A DNA stretch of 64,000 bases from Arthrobacter sp. PsM3 (GCF_030433895.1 NZ_JARUXE010000013.1:1-64000); one strand, 5' to 3'. Positions 1 through 10,032 are shown, numbered from the stretch's first letter. The notes: generated by a model from the sequence alone, not told the origin. Numbers and translations: made by a program.

Positions 1-193
1 TATGGTGATCGTGCTCCGCGTGAGGGCGGGGGACAGCGTCCCAGCTTTGGTGGTGACCGTGACCGTAAGCCGTACAGTGGCGGTGGTGCTGAGCGTAAGC
101 CGTATGGTGATCGTGCTCCGCGTGAGGGCGGGGGACAGCGTCCCAGCTTTGGTGGTGGCGGTGACCGTGACCGTAAGCCGTACAGTGGCGGCG
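1..193 (+). repeat. 102-bp in-frame tandem repeat, about 1.9 copies
   Basis: The sequence beginning at base 1 recurs from base 103 (both start TATGGTGATCGTGCTCCGCG). The second copy carries an extra 6 bases (GGCGGT) near 157-162. Each unit encodes 34 residues, so length changes keep the frame. More copies may lie upstream of the window. Confidence 0.85.
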
Positions 194-1434
194 ACAGCCG
201 AAAGCCGTTCGGCAGCCGCGATGACCGTCCTGCGCGGAGCTTTGACCGCGATGACCGTCCTGCGCGCAGCTTTGACCGCGGCGACGCCGGTCCCCGCCAG
301 TTCGGCCGCGACCGCGCCGAGGACCGCCCGGTCCGCGTTCCCAATGCCCGGGATCTCCGCAGCGCCAACCGTCCCGACCGCGAACGTTCGCCGCAGATCG
401 ACGATGACGTTACGGGCAAGGAACTGGACCGCGCAACGCAGCACCAGATCAAGACCCTGGAGGAAAACAGCGCGGAGTGGGTGGCCCGCCACCTCGTGAT
501 GGCCGGACGCCTGATCGACGACGAACCGGAGCTGGCCTTCCAGCACGCCCTCGCAGCCAGCCGCCGCGGCGGCCGCCTCGCCGCCGTCCGTGAAGCCGTG
601 GGCCTCACGGCCTACGCCGCCGGCCACTACGGCGAAGCCCTGCGCGAGTTCCGTACGTACCGGCGCATCAGCGGCTCCAACATGCATCTGCCTGTTATGG
701 CTGACTGCGAACGTGGTCTCGGCCGGCCCGACCGCGCCCTGGAAATGGCACGCTCCGAAGAAGCCAAGGACCTCGACGCTCCCGGCAAGGCGGAACTGGC
801 CATCGTGGCCGCCGGAGCCAGGACCGACCTGGGCCAGCTCGACGCCGCCGTCTCCGAACTGGAAATCGCCCAGCTGGACATCAACCGGGCCTTCTCCTAC
901 AGCCCGCGCCTGTTCCGCGCCTACGCCGATGCTCTGACCGCGGTGGGCCGCACGGCCGAAGCGGAAAAATGGCAGCGCCAGGCAGCCGTGGCAGAGAACG
1001 CACTCGGCCTCGATGTCTCGGAAGACCCGGACATCATTGACCTCGGCTGGGACGAGGAAGAGGAAGCCCGCGAGGAAGCGCAGCAGCGCCGCCTCCTCAA
1101 CGACCAGGCCGCCCAGCGGTCCGCCCCGGCTGACCAGGAGCAGACGCCGCGTGTCGCCAGCGCAGCGGCCGTTGCAGGTCTCCCCGAAACGGCCGAGGCG
1201 GCAACGAACGCCCTTGACGACGGATCCGACGACGCCGAATCGGACTTCTGGGAGTCCGACGACGCCGAGTCCGATGACGACTCCGTGGAAAAGGACGCCC
1301 TGGACCGCTCCGAGGTTCTGACCGGTGAAGACACCGGCGAAACCGGACACGACGGGTCCAACGACGGTTCCCACGACGGGTCCAACGACGGTTCCCACGA
1401 CGGTTCCCGCGAGCCGGAACGCGCCGAGGGCTGA
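1..1434 (+). CDS. TPR-like repeat protein with low-complexity ends (5' partial)
   Basis: The frame is open from base 1, so the start lies outside the window; 477 residues are visible. The first ~135 residues are rich in Arg, Gly, Asp, Pro and Tyr, with DRPARSFDR and RKPYSGG units, and look disordered. Residues ~140-335 are helical and Ala-rich, with alternating short helices of the kind seen in tetratricopeptide repeats (for example ALAASRRGGRLAAVREAVG). The tail is very acidic and ends in HDGSNDGS repeats. The gene lies 6 bases before the HAD gene, in the position of the TPR protein upstream of tlyA in other actinobacteria. Function is unknown; a scaffold or RNA-binding role is only a guess from composition. 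The N-terminal repeats use GGT and CGT codons far more than the rest of the gene. Confidence 0.75.
   Translation, partial: YGDRAPREGGGQRPSFGGDRDRKPYSGGGAERKPYGDRAPREGGGQRPSFGGGGDRDRKPYSGGDSRKPFGSRDDRPARSFDRDDRPARSFDRGDAGPRQFGRDRAEDRPVRVPNARDLRSANRPDRERSPQIDDDVTGKELDRATQHQIKTLEENSAEWVARHLVMAGRLIDDEPELAFQHALAASRRGGRLAAVREAVGLTAYAAGHYGEALREFRTYRRISGSNMHLPVMADCERGLGRPDRALEMARSEEAKDLDAPGKAELAIVAAGARTDLGQLDAAVSELEIAQLDINRAFSYSPRLFRAYADALTAVGRTAEAEKWQRQAAVAENALGLDVSEDPDIIDLGWDEEEEAREEAQQRRLLNDQAAQRSAPADQEQTPRVASAAAVAGLPETAEAATNALDDGSDDAESDFWESDDAESDDDSVEKDALDRSEVLTGEDTGETGHDGSNDGSHDGSNDGSHDGSREPERAEG
1351..1407 (+). repeat. 24-bp in-frame tandem repeat
   Basis: Two full copies and a partial one of a unit starting GACGGGTCCAACGACGG encode alternating HDGS and NDGS at the C-terminus of the TPR-like protein. 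Confidence 0.8.
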
Positions 1435-1440
1435 TCGGGA

Positions 1441-2430
1441 ATGGCTGCACCGGAACTGATCTCGACCTTCGACGCCCTGCTCGCCGATCTCGACGGGGTG
1501 GTTTACGCGGGACCCCACGCGATACCGGGGGCCGTGGAGTCCCTGCGCCGGCTCGCCGGGATCGGCGTCGGCCTCGGCTATGTCACCAACAATGCCTCCC
1601 GGACGCCCGCGGAGGTGGCGCAGCATCTGCGCGACCTGGGTGCCCCGGCGGAGGACCACCAGGTCGTCAGCTCCTCGCAGGCCGCGGGGGAGTTGCTGGC
1701 TTCGCTGCTGCCGGCGGGATCCCGCGTTCTTATCACCGGCGGGGCGTCCCTGGCCCAGGAGATTGAACTCGCGGGGCTGGTGCCGGTCAGCAGCGAAGCC
1801 GAGCAGCCTGTCGCGGTCGTGCAGGGGTTCCATCCGGACATCGGGTGGAAGGATCTCGCGGAGGCCGCGTACGTCGTTGCGGGCGGGGCCCTGTGGGTGG
1901 CCACCAACACGGACATGTCCATTCCCCAGGCCCGGGGCATGGCGCCGGGCAACGGGACGCTGGTAGCCGCGGTGGCTGCCGCCACCGGGCAGCAGCCCCT
2001 CGTCGCGGGCAAACCGGAAGCTCCCTTGTTCCATGCTGCCGCGAAGCGGCTGGCTGCGGACCGGCCGCTTGTCGTCGGCGACCGCCTGGACACCGACATC
2101 CTCGGCGGCAACAACGCCGGCTTCGCCACGGTCGCCGTCCTGACAGGCGTCGACAGCAGGGAGTCGATCCTCGCCGCCCGCACCCAGGAACGCCCCGACT
2201 ACCTGATCAACGACCTCACGGACCTCTACCGGCCCTACCCGGCAATTGAGCTCGACGCCGGGCAGCACCGCTGCGGCGAGGCCTCCGCCGTCGTGCACGG
2301 GCAGACGGTCCGGGTTACCGGCGACCCCGGCGACCTTGACGCCTGGCGGGCCGCCTGTGCGGCCTGGTGGACAGCCAATCCGGAGACCGCCACCGCCCTG
2401 GCGCCGGTCCTCGAATGGCTGGATCACTAG
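1441..2430 (+). CDS. HAD-superfamily (class IIA, NagD-like) phosphatase
   Basis: The 329-residue protein carries the HAD motifs in order: motif I DLDGVVYAG with Asp16 and Asp18, motif II YVTNNAS, the motif III Lys in AGKPEAP, and motif IV GDRLDTDILGG. The cap lies between motifs II and III, the C2a arrangement of NagD and p-nitrophenyl phosphatase proteins. A cytoplasmic phosphatase for a small phosphorylated metabolite is expected; the substrate cannot be read from sequence. The last ~70 residues, after the HAD core, are a short extra domain. ATG start, 6 bases after the previous stop, in the same run as tlyA. Confidence 0.9.
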   Translation: MAAPELISTFDALLADLDGVVYAGPHAIPGAVESLRRLAGIGVGLGYVTNNASRTPAEVAQHLRDLGAPAEDHQVVSSSQAAGELLASLLPAGSRVLITGGASLAQEIELAGLVPVSSEAEQPVAVVQGFHPDIGWKDLAEAAYVVAGGALWVATNTDMSIPQARGMAPGNGTLVAAVAAATGQQPLVAGKPEAPLFHAAAKRLAADRPLVVGDRLDTDILGGNNAGFATVAVLTGVDSRESILAARTQERPDYLINDLTDLYRPYPAIELDAGQHRCGEASAVVHGQTVRVTGDPGDLDAWRAACAAWWTANPETATALAPVLEWLDH

Positions 2431-2440
2431 ACTGGGCACC

Positions 2441-2791
2441 ATGACCGAGCCCAACGACACCACCGGGACGGACACCACCGGGACGGACGCTGCCGGGGAA
2501 GACGCGCAGGTCATCTGGCCGGCGGGTCCGGCAGAACCGGACGAAGCCACCGGGAGCGCTCCCCGGAACGCGGCCGGGGACCCCGCCGTCGTGGCGCTCC
2601 TGGACCGTCTCGGTGATTTGCCGGAACTGCCGGTGGCGCTGCACGGGGAGGTCTACGCCGGGCTGCACGACGACCTGCTGGCCTCCCTGAATGAGGACGT
2701 CGCAGGACCCGCCGGGGGACAGCCCGCCGGAGGACGAAATACACCCGGAACCACCACTGAAACAGGGGACACCACGCATGAGCAGGCTTGA
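2441..2791 (+). CDS. small hypothetical protein upstream of tlyA
   Basis: A 116-residue protein starting MTEPNDTTGTD, 10 bases after the phosphatase stop and overlapping the tlyA start by 14 bases. Residues 1-50 and 85-116 are Thr/Gly/Pro-rich and probably disordered. The middle (VVALLDRLGDLPELPV, then EVYAGLHDDLLASL) looks like two short amphipathic helices and is the likely conserved core. A small hypothetical gene occupies this position in other actinobacteria. I do not recognise a family. Overlap with tlyA suggests translational coupling. Confidence 0.7.
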   Translation: MTEPNDTTGTDTTGTDAAGEDAQVIWPAGPAEPDEATGSAPRNAAGDPAVVALLDRLGDLPELPVALHGEVYAGLHDDLLASLNEDVAGPAGGQPAGGRNTPGTTTETGDTTHEQA

Positions 2792-3590
2792 CCAGGCCCT
2801 CGTCAGCCGGGGGCTCGCGAGGTCCCGAACCCATGCCGCCCGCCTCGTCGCCGAAGGCAAGGTCAGCTCCAACGGGGAAGTGCTGGCAAAGGCCTCGCTC
2901 CAGGTCCAGGACGACATGGTCCTGGACGTCGCCGCCGCCGATGAGGACAACTACGTCAGCCGCGCCGGACACAAACTGGCCGGCGCGCTGGACGCCTTTC
3001 CCGCCGTAGAGGTCGAAGGCAAGCGGTGTCTCGACGCCGGTGCCTCCACCGGCGGATTCACCGAGGTGCTCCTGCGCCGCGGGGCGGACCACGTCGTGGC
3101 CGTTGATGTCGGTCACGACCAGCTGGTCCCCGTGATCCGCAATGACCCCCGCGTGTCCGTCCACGAAGGCCTCAACGTCCGCTATATGAAGCCGGATGAG
3201 ATCGGCGGTCCGGTGGCGCTGACGGTGGCGGACTTGTCCTTCATCTCCCTTACCCTCGTCCTGGCCTCCCTCGCGGCGTGCACGGAACCCGGCGGGGACC
3301 TGGTCCTGATGGTCAAGCCGCAGTTCGAGATCGGCAAGGACCGGCTGGGCCGCACCGGCGTCGTCACCTCGGAGTGGGAGCGCCGCCTCGCCGTGGGCAA
3401 AGTCGCGGCAGAAGCCATGGATTCCGGGCTGGAACTCAAAGGCCTCGCCAGCAGCCCGCTGCCCGGCCAGGACGGAAACGTGGAGTACTTCCTGTGGATA
3501 AAGCGCGGGATTGGAACAGACCTGCCTAAGATCGAAGAGCGGGACGCAGCCGTTGCTGCGTTACTCGGAACAATCTGGCCCAAGTACTAG
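2778..3590 (+). CDS. tlyA: TlyA family rRNA 2'-O-methyltransferase
   Basis: The 270-residue protein has an N-terminal S4 RNA-binding domain (SRLDQALVSRGLARSR, residues 2-60) and a Rossmann methyltransferase domain with the SAM motif CLDAGASTGGFTE and the catalytic-Lys segment LMVKPQFEIG. TlyA proteins methylate ribose of cytidines in 16S and 23S rRNA; in mycobacteria loss gives capreomycin resistance. The old name haemolysin is misleading. The ATG at 2778 was chosen because it begins exactly at the S4 domain; longer in-frame readings add only low-complexity residues overlapping the upstream gene. Confidence 0.95.
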   Translation: MSRLDQALVSRGLARSRTHAARLVAEGKVSSNGEVLAKASLQVQDDMVLDVAAADEDNYVSRAGHKLAGALDAFPAVEVEGKRCLDAGASTGGFTEVLLRRGADHVVAVDVGHDQLVPVIRNDPRVSVHEGLNVRYMKPDEIGGPVALTVADLSFISLTLVLASLAACTEPGGDLVLMVKPQFEIGKDRLGRTGVVTSEWERRLAVGKVAAEAMDSGLELKGLASSPLPGQDGNVEYFLWIKRGIGTDLPKIEERDAAVAALLGTIWPKY

Positions 3591-3612
3591 AAGCACTAGA
3601 AGGCGGAACCCG

Positions 3613-4653
3613 ATGAGCAGGCGTGTCCTCATCCTTGCCCACACCGGCCGTGAGGAGTCCCTCAAGGCTGCCTGGGAGGCATGCGCCCAGCTCCACGACT
3701 CCGGCATCGTTCCGGTCATGCTGAAATCCGAGCTCGGCGACATGGTCCGCTTCTTCGGACGACTCGACCAGCCTGTCGAGATCCTCCATGACCACGTGAT
3801 GCTGCCCGACGTCGAGCTCGTGATGGTGCTCGGCGGCGACGGCACGATCCTCCGCGCCGCGGAACTGGTGCGCGAGGTCGATGTGCCGCTGCTCGGTGTC
3901 AACCTCGGCCACGTCGGATTCCTGGCCGAGAGCGAGCGGGCCGACCTCGCCCAGACCGTCGAATGGATCGCGAGCCGCGAATACACCGTGGAAGAGCGGA
4001 TGACCATCGACGTCCAGGTCTGGGTGCGCGGGCAGAAAATCTGGCACACCTGGGCCCTCAACGAGGCCGCGATTGAAAAGGGCAACCGGGAACGGATGCT
4101 CGAAGTGGTCACCGAGGTCGACGAACGGCCCCTGACGTCCTTCGGCTGCGACGGCGTCGTCCTGGCCACCCCCACCGGCTCCACCGCCTACGCGTTCTCC
4201 GCCGGCGGACCGGTGGTGTGGCCCGAGGTTGAGGCCCTCCTGATCGTGCCGATCAGCGCCCACGCGCTCTTCGCCAAGCCGCTGGTCGTCTCGCCCCGTT
4301 CCCGGCTCGCGGTCGAAATCCTGAACCGTACCGACGCGCAGGGCGTGCTCTGGTGCGACGGCCGCCGCTCTGTCGACCTCCCGCCCGGAGCGCGCGTGGA
4401 AGTGACGCGATCCGCCACGCCTGTGCGGCTTGCCCGCACCCACCAGACGCCTTTCTCCGGCCGCCTGGTGCGCAAGTTCGAACTGCCCATCCAGGGCTGG
4501 CGCGGACCCATGCCGCAGGCCGCGGCGGTCCATACCGGCCCGGTGCCGGTGATCCGCACGCCCCGGCCGATGCCCCCGCTTCCCGTTCCGCCGCAGGCTC
4601 GGTCGCCGTATGCAGGGCCGGGCGAGACCCCTGATCCATCGACTGCGAAGTGA
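3613..4653 (+). CDS. nadK: NAD kinase
   Basis: This 346-residue protein phosphorylates NAD to NADP using ATP or polyphosphate. It shows the family motifs LGGDGTILRAAE (GGDG catalytic loop), NLGHVGFLAE and TPTGSTAYAFSAGGP. The core matches the usual ~300-residue length; the last ~50 residues are a Pro-rich tail (for example PRPMPPLPVPP) that is probably disordered. The start is the ATG at 3613 after AAGGCGG. The gene follows tlyA and precedes recN by 3 bases, the conserved actinobacterial order tlyA-nadK-recN. Confidence 0.95.
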   Translation: MSRRVLILAHTGREESLKAAWEACAQLHDSGIVPVMLKSELGDMVRFFGRLDQPVEILHDHVMLPDVELVMVLGGDGTILRAAELVREVDVPLLGVNLGHVGFLAESERADLAQTVEWIASREYTVEERMTIDVQVWVRGQKIWHTWALNEAAIEKGNRERMLEVVTEVDERPLTSFGCDGVVLATPTGSTAYAFSAGGPVVWPEVEALLIVPISAHALFAKPLVVSPRSRLAVEILNRTDAQGVLWCDGRRSVDLPPGARVEVTRSATPVRLARTHQTPFSGRLVRKFELPIQGWRGPMPQAAAVHTGPVPVIRTPRPMPPLPVPPQARSPYAGPGETPDPSTAK

Positions 4654-4656
4654 ACC

Positions 4657-6396
4657 ATGCTTGAAGAACTGAGAATCCGCGACCTGGGTGTCATCACCGA
4701 CGCCACGCTGCCCCTCGGCCCGGGCCTGAGCGTAGTGACCGGTGAAACCGGAGCCGGCAAGACCATGGTGGTGACCGCCCTCGGGCTGCTGCTCGGTGCA
4801 CGGTCCGACGCCGGAGCCGTGCGCAGCGGCGCGAAGAGTGCCTCCGCCGAGGCCACCGTGAGGCTCGACGCCGGTCACCCGGCCGTGGCGCGCGCCCGTG
4901 AGGCAGGGGCCGAGGTCGAGGAGTTCGACGGCGGCGCCGAGCTGCTGCTCGCCCGCAGCGTGGGCGCGGACGGCCGAAGCCGTGCCTACCTCGGCGGACG
5001 CGCCGCCCCCGTGGGCGTGCTCGGGGAAATCGGCGAAACCCTCGTCGTGGTCCACGGCCAGTCCGGTCAGATCCGGCTCAAAAGCCCGGTCGCGCAACGG
5101 GAGGCCCTCGACAAATTCGCGGGGGGGAGCCTCGCGGCGACGCTCGGCACCTACCAGCAGCTGCACGCGCACTGGAAGTCCAGCCAGGCCCAGCTGGATG
5201 AGCTCCGCAGCGCCGCCCGGGAACGGCTCCGCGAGGCCGAATCCCTGGAAGCTGCCCTGGCCGAAATCGACGCCGTCGACCCGCAGCCGGGGGAGGACGA
5301 ATCGCTCAAAGCCGAAGCCGTCAAGCTCGCCAACGTCGAGGAACTCAGGATCGCGGCCACCACGGCCCACCAGGCGCTCACCGCCGAGGACTTCGGCGAC
5401 GATGCCGACGCCACCACCCTGGTCGACGCCGCCAAACGCACCCTGGAACACGTCGCCGAACACGACGAGGAACTCGGGTCCGCGGCCGCCAGGCTCGCCG
5501 AGGTGGGCTTCCTGCTCAACGACATCGCCACGGAACTCGCCAGCTACCAGGCCGCCCTCGACTCCGAGGGCCCGGAACGGCTCGCCGAGATCGAGAACCG
5601 CCGGGGCGCCCTGGCGACGCTGGTGCGCAAGTACGCCCCAAGCATCGACGAGGTGCTGGTCTGGGCCGAGCAGGCCCGGACCCGGTTCCTGGAGCTGCAG
5701 GACGACTCCACCCGGATCGAGGCACTGGAGGCCGAGGTGGGCCGCGCCGGGGACGAACTGGTCAAACAGGCCGCGGGGATCAGCAAGTTGCGGAAGAAGG
5801 CCGCCAAGGAACTCTCCGCCCGCGTCAGTGCGGAACTCAAGGCCCTGGCGATGGCGGATGCCACCCTGGTCATCACCGTCGAGTCCGGCGGGCAGCCGGG
5901 CCCGTTCGGCGCGGACGAGATCTCCTTCCTGCTCCAGCCGCACTCCGGCGCCCCGGGCCGCCCGCTGGGCAAGGGTGCCTCCGGCGGTGAACTGTCCCGC
6001 GTGATGCTTGCCATCGAAGTGGTGCTGGCCGCCGTCGACCCGGTCCCGACGTTCGTCTTCGACGAGGTCGACGCGGGCGTGGGCGGCCGTGCCGCTGTCG
6101 AGATCGGCCGGCGGCTGGCGATGCTGGCCCGGCACGTCCAGGTGCTGGTGGTGACCCACCTGCCGCAGGTGGCAGCGTTCGCCGACCAGCACATCCGGGT
6201 CATCAAGACCTCCGTGCGCGGCAGCGACGGCGCCACGGCAACCGGCTTCACCTCCAGTGACGTCCGGCTTCTCGACGAGGCGGAGCGCGTCCGGGAACTG
6301 GCCCGGATGCTCGCGGGCCAGGAGGATTCCGAATCCGCGCAGGCCCACGCCCAGGAGCTGCTCGACGACGCCAGACTCCTGCCGCAGCAGGCCTGA
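4657..6396 (+). CDS. recN: DNA repair protein RecN
   Basis: An SMC-like ATPase of 579 residues for double-strand break repair. Walker A is GETGAGKT near residue 30, the ABC signature is KGASGGELSRVM near residue 443, and Walker B is FVFDEVDAGVGG near 468. The region between about 160 and 370 is rich in Ala, Glu, Leu and Arg and should form the antiparallel coiled coil. The length fits the family. ATG start 3 bases after nadK. Confidence 0.96.
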   Translation: MLEELRIRDLGVITDATLPLGPGLSVVTGETGAGKTMVVTALGLLLGARSDAGAVRSGAKSASAEATVRLDAGHPAVARAREAGAEVEEFDGGAELLLARSVGADGRSRAYLGGRAAPVGVLGEIGETLVVVHGQSGQIRLKSPVAQREALDKFAGGSLAATLGTYQQLHAHWKSSQAQLDELRSAARERLREAESLEAALAEIDAVDPQPGEDESLKAEAVKLANVEELRIAATTAHQALTAEDFGDDADATTLVDAAKRTLEHVAEHDEELGSAAARLAEVGFLLNDIATELASYQAALDSEGPERLAEIENRRGALATLVRKYAPSIDEVLVWAEQARTRFLELQDDSTRIEALEAEVGRAGDELVKQAAGISKLRKKAAKELSARVSAELKALAMADATLVITVESGGQPGPFGADEISFLLQPHSGAPGRPLGKGASGGELSRVMLAIEVVLAAVDPVPTFVFDEVDAGVGGRAAVEIGRRLAMLARHVQVLVVTHLPQVAAFADQHIRVIKTSVRGSDGATATGFTSSDVRLLDEAERVRELARMLAGQEDSESAQAHAQELLDDARLLPQQA

Positions 6397-6472
6397 GCCT
6401 GTCCAAGGCAGGCCGGGACGGGACGACAATCACAGTGCTTTGCCTCGAACAGACCCTTGAAAGGCTGAATTG

Positions 6473-8284
6473 ATGATAGGCTCGAACTCCGTGGTGCAGC
6501 GATCAAATTCCCGTGTAAATTCCCGGTTTCCGGGCTCGTCCAAGACGACCAAACACATCTTCGTCACCGGTGGTGTGGCGTCCTCGCTCGGTAAGGGACT
6601 GACGGCTTCGAGCCTCGGTCACCTCCTGCGGGCACGCGGCTTGTCTGTAACAATGCAAAAGCTCGATCCCTATCTGAACGTGGATCCGGGCACGATGAAC
6701 CCCTTCCAGCACGGCGAAGTCTTCGTGACTGACGACGGTGCCGAAACGGACCTCGACATCGGCCACTACGAGCGCTTCCTCGATGAGAACCTCGAAGGCT
6801 CGGCCAACGTCACGACCGGCCAGGTCTACTCCACGGTCATCGCCAAGGAACGCCGCGGCGAATACCTCGGCGACACCGTCCAGGTCATCCCGCACATCAC
6901 CGACGAGATCAAGCGGCGCATGCGGCTTCCCGCCGAGGGCAAGCACGCGCCCGACGTGATCATCACCGAAATCGGCGGCACCGTGGGCGACATCGAGTCG
7001 CAGCCGTTCCTCGAATCCGCCCGCCAGGTCCGCCAGGATATTGGCCGCGGAAATGTGTTCTTCCTGCACGTCTCCCTCGTGCCGTACATCGGCCCGTCGC
7101 AGGAGCTGAAGACCAAGCCGACGCAGCACTCCGTTGCCGCGCTGCGTTCCATCGGCATCCAGCCCGAGGCGATCGTGATCCGCTCGGACCGCGAAGTCCC
7201 GCAGCCCATGCGCGACAAGATCGGCCGCATGTGCGACGTCGACATCGACGCCGTCATCGGCTGCCCGGATGCGCCGAGCATCTATGACATCCCGAAGACC
7301 CTGCACTCCCAGGGCCTGGACTCCTACATCGTCCGCGCCCTCGACCTTCCGTTCAAGGACGTCGACTGGACCAGCTGGGACAGGCTCCTCGACGCGGTCC
7401 ACAACCCCAAGCACGAGGTTGAGATCGCCTTGGTCGGCAAGTACATCGACCTGCCGGACGCCTACCTGTCCGTGACCGAGGCGCTGCGTGCCGGCGGTTT
7501 CGCCAACGACACCAAGGTCAAGATCCGCTGGGTCCCCTCGGACGAATGCGAAACCCACGAGGGCGCGGTCAAGTCCCTCGACGGCGTCGACGCGATCTGT
7601 GTCCCTGGCGGCTTCGGCATCCGCGGACTCGAAGGCAAGCTCGGCGCGCTGAAGTATGCCCGCGAAACCAAGCTCCCGGTCCTGGGCCTCTGCCTGGGCT
7701 TGCAGTGCATGGTGATCGAGTACGCCCGCAACGTGGTCGGCCTCGAGGGCGCTTCCTCGTCGGAGTTCGAGCCGGATTCCAAGTACCCGGTGATTGCCAC
7801 GATGGAAGAGCAGCTGGACATCGTCGACGGCAAGGGCGACCTGGGCGGCACCATGCGCCTGGGCCTGTACGAGGCTCGGCTGGACGAAGGGTCCGTGGTC
7901 GCCGAGACCTACGGCACCACCAAGGTCAGTGAACGGCACCGCCACCGCTACGAGGTCAACAACAAATACCGCGAGCAGATCGCCGCCCACGGATTGGTGT
8001 TCTCCGGAACGTCGCCCGACGGCAAGCTCGTGGAGTACGTGGAGCTTCCCCGCGAAGTCCACCCGTACTATGTGGCCACGCAGGCGCACCCTGAGCTCAG
8101 CTCACGCCCGACCAGGCCGCACGCACTGTTCTCGGGACTGGTGAAGGCCGCCCTGGAGCACCAGAAGGGCAACGGCAGCAAAGCCGCAAACGCGGCCGCA
8201 AATGCCACTGCAGGCACGCCAAAGGCAGACACAGCCGCGGGCGATCCCTCGGCCGCCAAGTCTGCCCCGGTAGTGTCGAAGTAA
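6473..8284 (+). CDS. pyrG: CTP synthase
   Basis: This enzyme converts UTP to CTP with glutamine and ATP. The amidoligase domain begins [15 protein letters not shown]; the C-terminal class I glutamine amidotransferase domain has the nucleophile elbow LGLCLGLQ and a C-terminal His-Pro-Glu triad segment (AHPEL). There is an N-terminal extension of ~22 residues and an Ala-rich tail of ~40 residues after the core. The start is not certain: ATG 6473 has AAAGG 8 bases upstream; TTG 6470 and GTG 6491 or 6494 are alternatives. Two genes that separate recN and pyrG in mycobacteria are absent here. Confidence 0.95.
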   Translation: MIGSNSVVQRSNSRVNSRFPGSSKTTKHIFVTGGVASSLGKGLTASSLGHLLRARGLSVTMQKLDPYLNVDPGTMNPFQHGEVFVTDDGAETDLDIGHYERFLDENLEGSANVTTGQVYSTVIAKERRGEYLGDTVQVIPHITDEIKRRMRLPAEGKHAPDVIITEIGGTVGDIESQPFLESARQVRQDIGRGNVFFLHVSLVPYIGPSQELKTKPTQHSVAALRSIGIQPEAIVIRSDREVPQPMRDKIGRMCDVDIDAVIGCPDAPSIYDIPKTLHSQGLDSYIVRALDLPFKDVDWTSWDRLLDAVHNPKHEVEIALVGKYIDLPDAYLSVTEALRAGGFANDTKVKIRWVPSDECETHEGAVKSLDGVDAICVPGGFGIRGLEGKLGALKYARETKLPVLGLCLGLQCMVIEYARNVVGLEGASSSEFEPDSKYPVIATMEEQLDIVDGKGDLGGTMRLGLYEARLDEGSVVAETYGTTKVSERHRHRYEVNNKYREQIAAHGLVFSGTSPDGKLVEYVELPREVHPYYVATQAHPELSSRPTRPHALFSGLVKAALEHQKGNGSKAANAAANATAGTPKADTAAGDPSAAKSAPVVSK

Positions 8285-8311
8285 CCATCAACTGAATCAA
8301 AGGACGGCGCG

Positions 8312-8974
8312 ATGCCCGGTACCCCTGAGACCCCCCATGCTGCACGGCTGGTTTCGGATGAACCGAGCCCGCGCCGTCTTTTGTCGTCCCGGACGGTCTA
8401 CGAGGGCCGGATCTGGGACGTGGTCAGTGACAGTTTCCAGCTCAACGACGACGGCGATCCGCTCGTCCGCGACTACATCGAACACCCGGGTGCGGTGGCG
8501 GTCCTCCCGATGAACGATGACGGCGAGGTGCTCTTGATCAAGCAGTACCGGCACCCCGTCGGCATGGACCTCTGGGAGATCCCGGCCGGACTCCTCGATG
8601 TTCAGGGTGAGGACTTCGTGGCCGGAGCGGCACGTGAACTCGCCGAGGAAGCCGACCTCATTGCCGGCCAGTGGAATGTCCTGGCCGACTTCTTCAATTC
8701 CCCCGGGTCCTCCAGCGAAGCCATCCGCATCTACCTCGCCAGGGACCTGAGCGATGTGCCCGGCCACGAACTCCACGTCCGCACCGACGAAGAGGCCGAA
8801 ATCGAACTGCACTGGATCCCTTTGGATGCAGCCGTGCTGGCCGTGCTGGAGGGGCGCCTCCACAACCCGTCCGCCGTCGTCGGAATCCTCGCCGCTGCGG
8901 CCGCCCGGGCTGACAACTTCAAGGGCCTCCGCCCCGGTGACGCGCCGTGGCCCGCGCATCCCAGCCAGCGGTGA
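8312..8974 (+). CDS. Nudix hydrolase, ADP-ribose pyrophosphatase type
   Basis: A 220-residue Nudix protein. The Nudix box is at about residues 95-120 ([21 protein letters not shown]). It is a variant: one residue is inserted before the first Glu and the usual EEXG Gly is Asp. The preceding IPAG is typical of ADP-ribose and other nucleoside-diphosphate-sugar hydrolases, as is the conserved place between pyrG and xerD. Likely reaction: ADP-ribose to AMP and ribose 5-phosphate. ATG start after AAGGACGG. The stop overlaps the xerD start. Confidence 0.9.
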   Translation: MPGTPETPHAARLVSDEPSPRRLLSSRTVYEGRIWDVVSDSFQLNDDGDPLVRDYIEHPGAVAVLPMNDDGEVLLIKQYRHPVGMDLWEIPAGLLDVQGEDFVAGAARELAEEADLIAGQWNVLADFFNSPGSSSEAIRIYLARDLSDVPGHELHVRTDEEAEIELHWIPLDAAVLAVLEGRLHNPSAVVGILAAAAARADNFKGLRPGDAPWPAHPSQR

Positions 8975-10032
8975 TGGTGGAACCGCTGACCGCCGAGTCC
9001 CCGGCACTTGCGCAACTCCCGGCACCCGCCCCGGCACAGCCCGCGTCCGGGCAGTCGCCCGCCCCCGCACAGCCCCCGGCCAGGCCGCTGACAGCAATCG
9101 ACCGCGCCATGGCGGACTACCTGCAGCACATGGGGGTGGAACGGGGGCTTGCGGCCAACACGCTATCCGCCTACCGGCGGGACCTGGCCCGCTACGCCCG
9201 GCACTTGGCCCATGCAGGCCGCCAACGCCCCGACGAAATCACTCGGCACGACGTCACAGGCTTCGTGCAGGCGCTCTCCGACGGGTCCGACGGCGGCTCG
9301 GCCCTGGGCATCCGGTCCGCGGCCCGGACAGTGGTGGCGGTGCGCGGTCTGCATAAGTTCTGGGCACTTGAGGGTGTCACTCCCACTGACCCGGCCAGCG
9401 ACGTCCACCCGCCCATGCCCGGCAAGCGGCTGCCCAAAGCCATCAGCGTCGACGAAGTCACCAGGATCCTGGAAGCGGTCCGAACCGACACCGCCACGGG
9501 GCTGCGCGACCGGGCCCTGCTGGAGTTCCTCTATTCCACCGGCGCCCGGATCAGCGAAGCGGTGGGTCTCGAGGTCGATGATATCTCCCTGCACAGCGGC
9601 GAGGCCGGGGACACCGGTCCGGCAATCGTCCGGCTGTTCGGCAAGGGTTCCAAAGAGCGGCTGGTCCCGCTCGGCTCCTTCGGTGCCCGCGCCCTTGACG
9701 CCTACCTCGTCCGGGGCCGCCCGCTGCTATCCGCCAAGGGCAAGGGGACCCCTGCGCTGTTCCTGAACGCCCGCGGGGGGCGGATCAGCCGGCAGAGCGC
9801 CTGGACCATCCTCAAGTCCGCCGCCGAGAAGGCCAACATCACCAAGGACGTCTCGCCGCACACCCTGCGGCACTCCTTCGCCACGCACCTGCTCGAGGGC
9901 GGGGCCGACGTCCGGGTGGTCCAGGAGCTGCTGGGCCATGCCTCGGTCACCACCACACAGGTCTATACCCTTGTCACGGCGGACACCCTGCGCGAGATCT
10001 ACGCCGCTGCGCATCCCCGGGCCCTGGGCTAA
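8974..10032 (+). CDS. xerD: Site-specific tyrosine recombinase XerD
   Basis: A 352-residue recombinase that, with XerC, resolves chromosome dimers at dif. Residues ~35-125 form the SAM-like core-binding domain ([20 protein letters not shown]). The catalytic domain has Arg in STGARISE, Lys in GKGSKERL, HxxR in PHTLRHSF, and the final His and Tyr in [12 protein letters not shown]. The start was set at ATG 8974 because it overlaps the Nudix stop as TGATG; in-frame GTGs at 8947 and 8971 are alternatives. The first ~35 residues are Ala/Pro-rich. It marks the end of the conserved left block. Confidence 0.94.
   Translation: MVEPLTAESPALAQLPAPAPAQPASGQSPAPAQPPARPLTAIDRAMADYLQHMGVERGLAANTLSAYRRDLARYARHLAHAGRQRPDEITRHDVTGFVQALSDGSDGGSALGIRSAARTVVAVRGLHKFWALEGVTPTDPASDVHPPMPGKRLPKAISVDEVTRILEAVRTDTATGLRDRALLEFLYSTGARISEAVGLEVDDISLHSGEAGDTGPAIVRLFGKGSKERLVPLGSFGARALDAYLVRGRPLLSAKGKGTPALFLNARGGRISRQSAWTILKSAAEKANITKDVSPHTLRHSFATHLLEGGADVRVVQELLGHASVTTTQVYTLVTADTLREIYAAAHPRALG

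Noticed and set aside
3526..6429. A 967-codon open frame on the minus strand
   Set aside because: It lies opposite nadK and recN, is full of Gly/His/Arg/Val as expected from reversed GC-rich codons, and shows no domain.
6503..8089. A 528-codon minus-strand open frame opposite pyrG
   Set aside because: Mirror of pyrG codon bias; no ribosome site and no recognisable protein.
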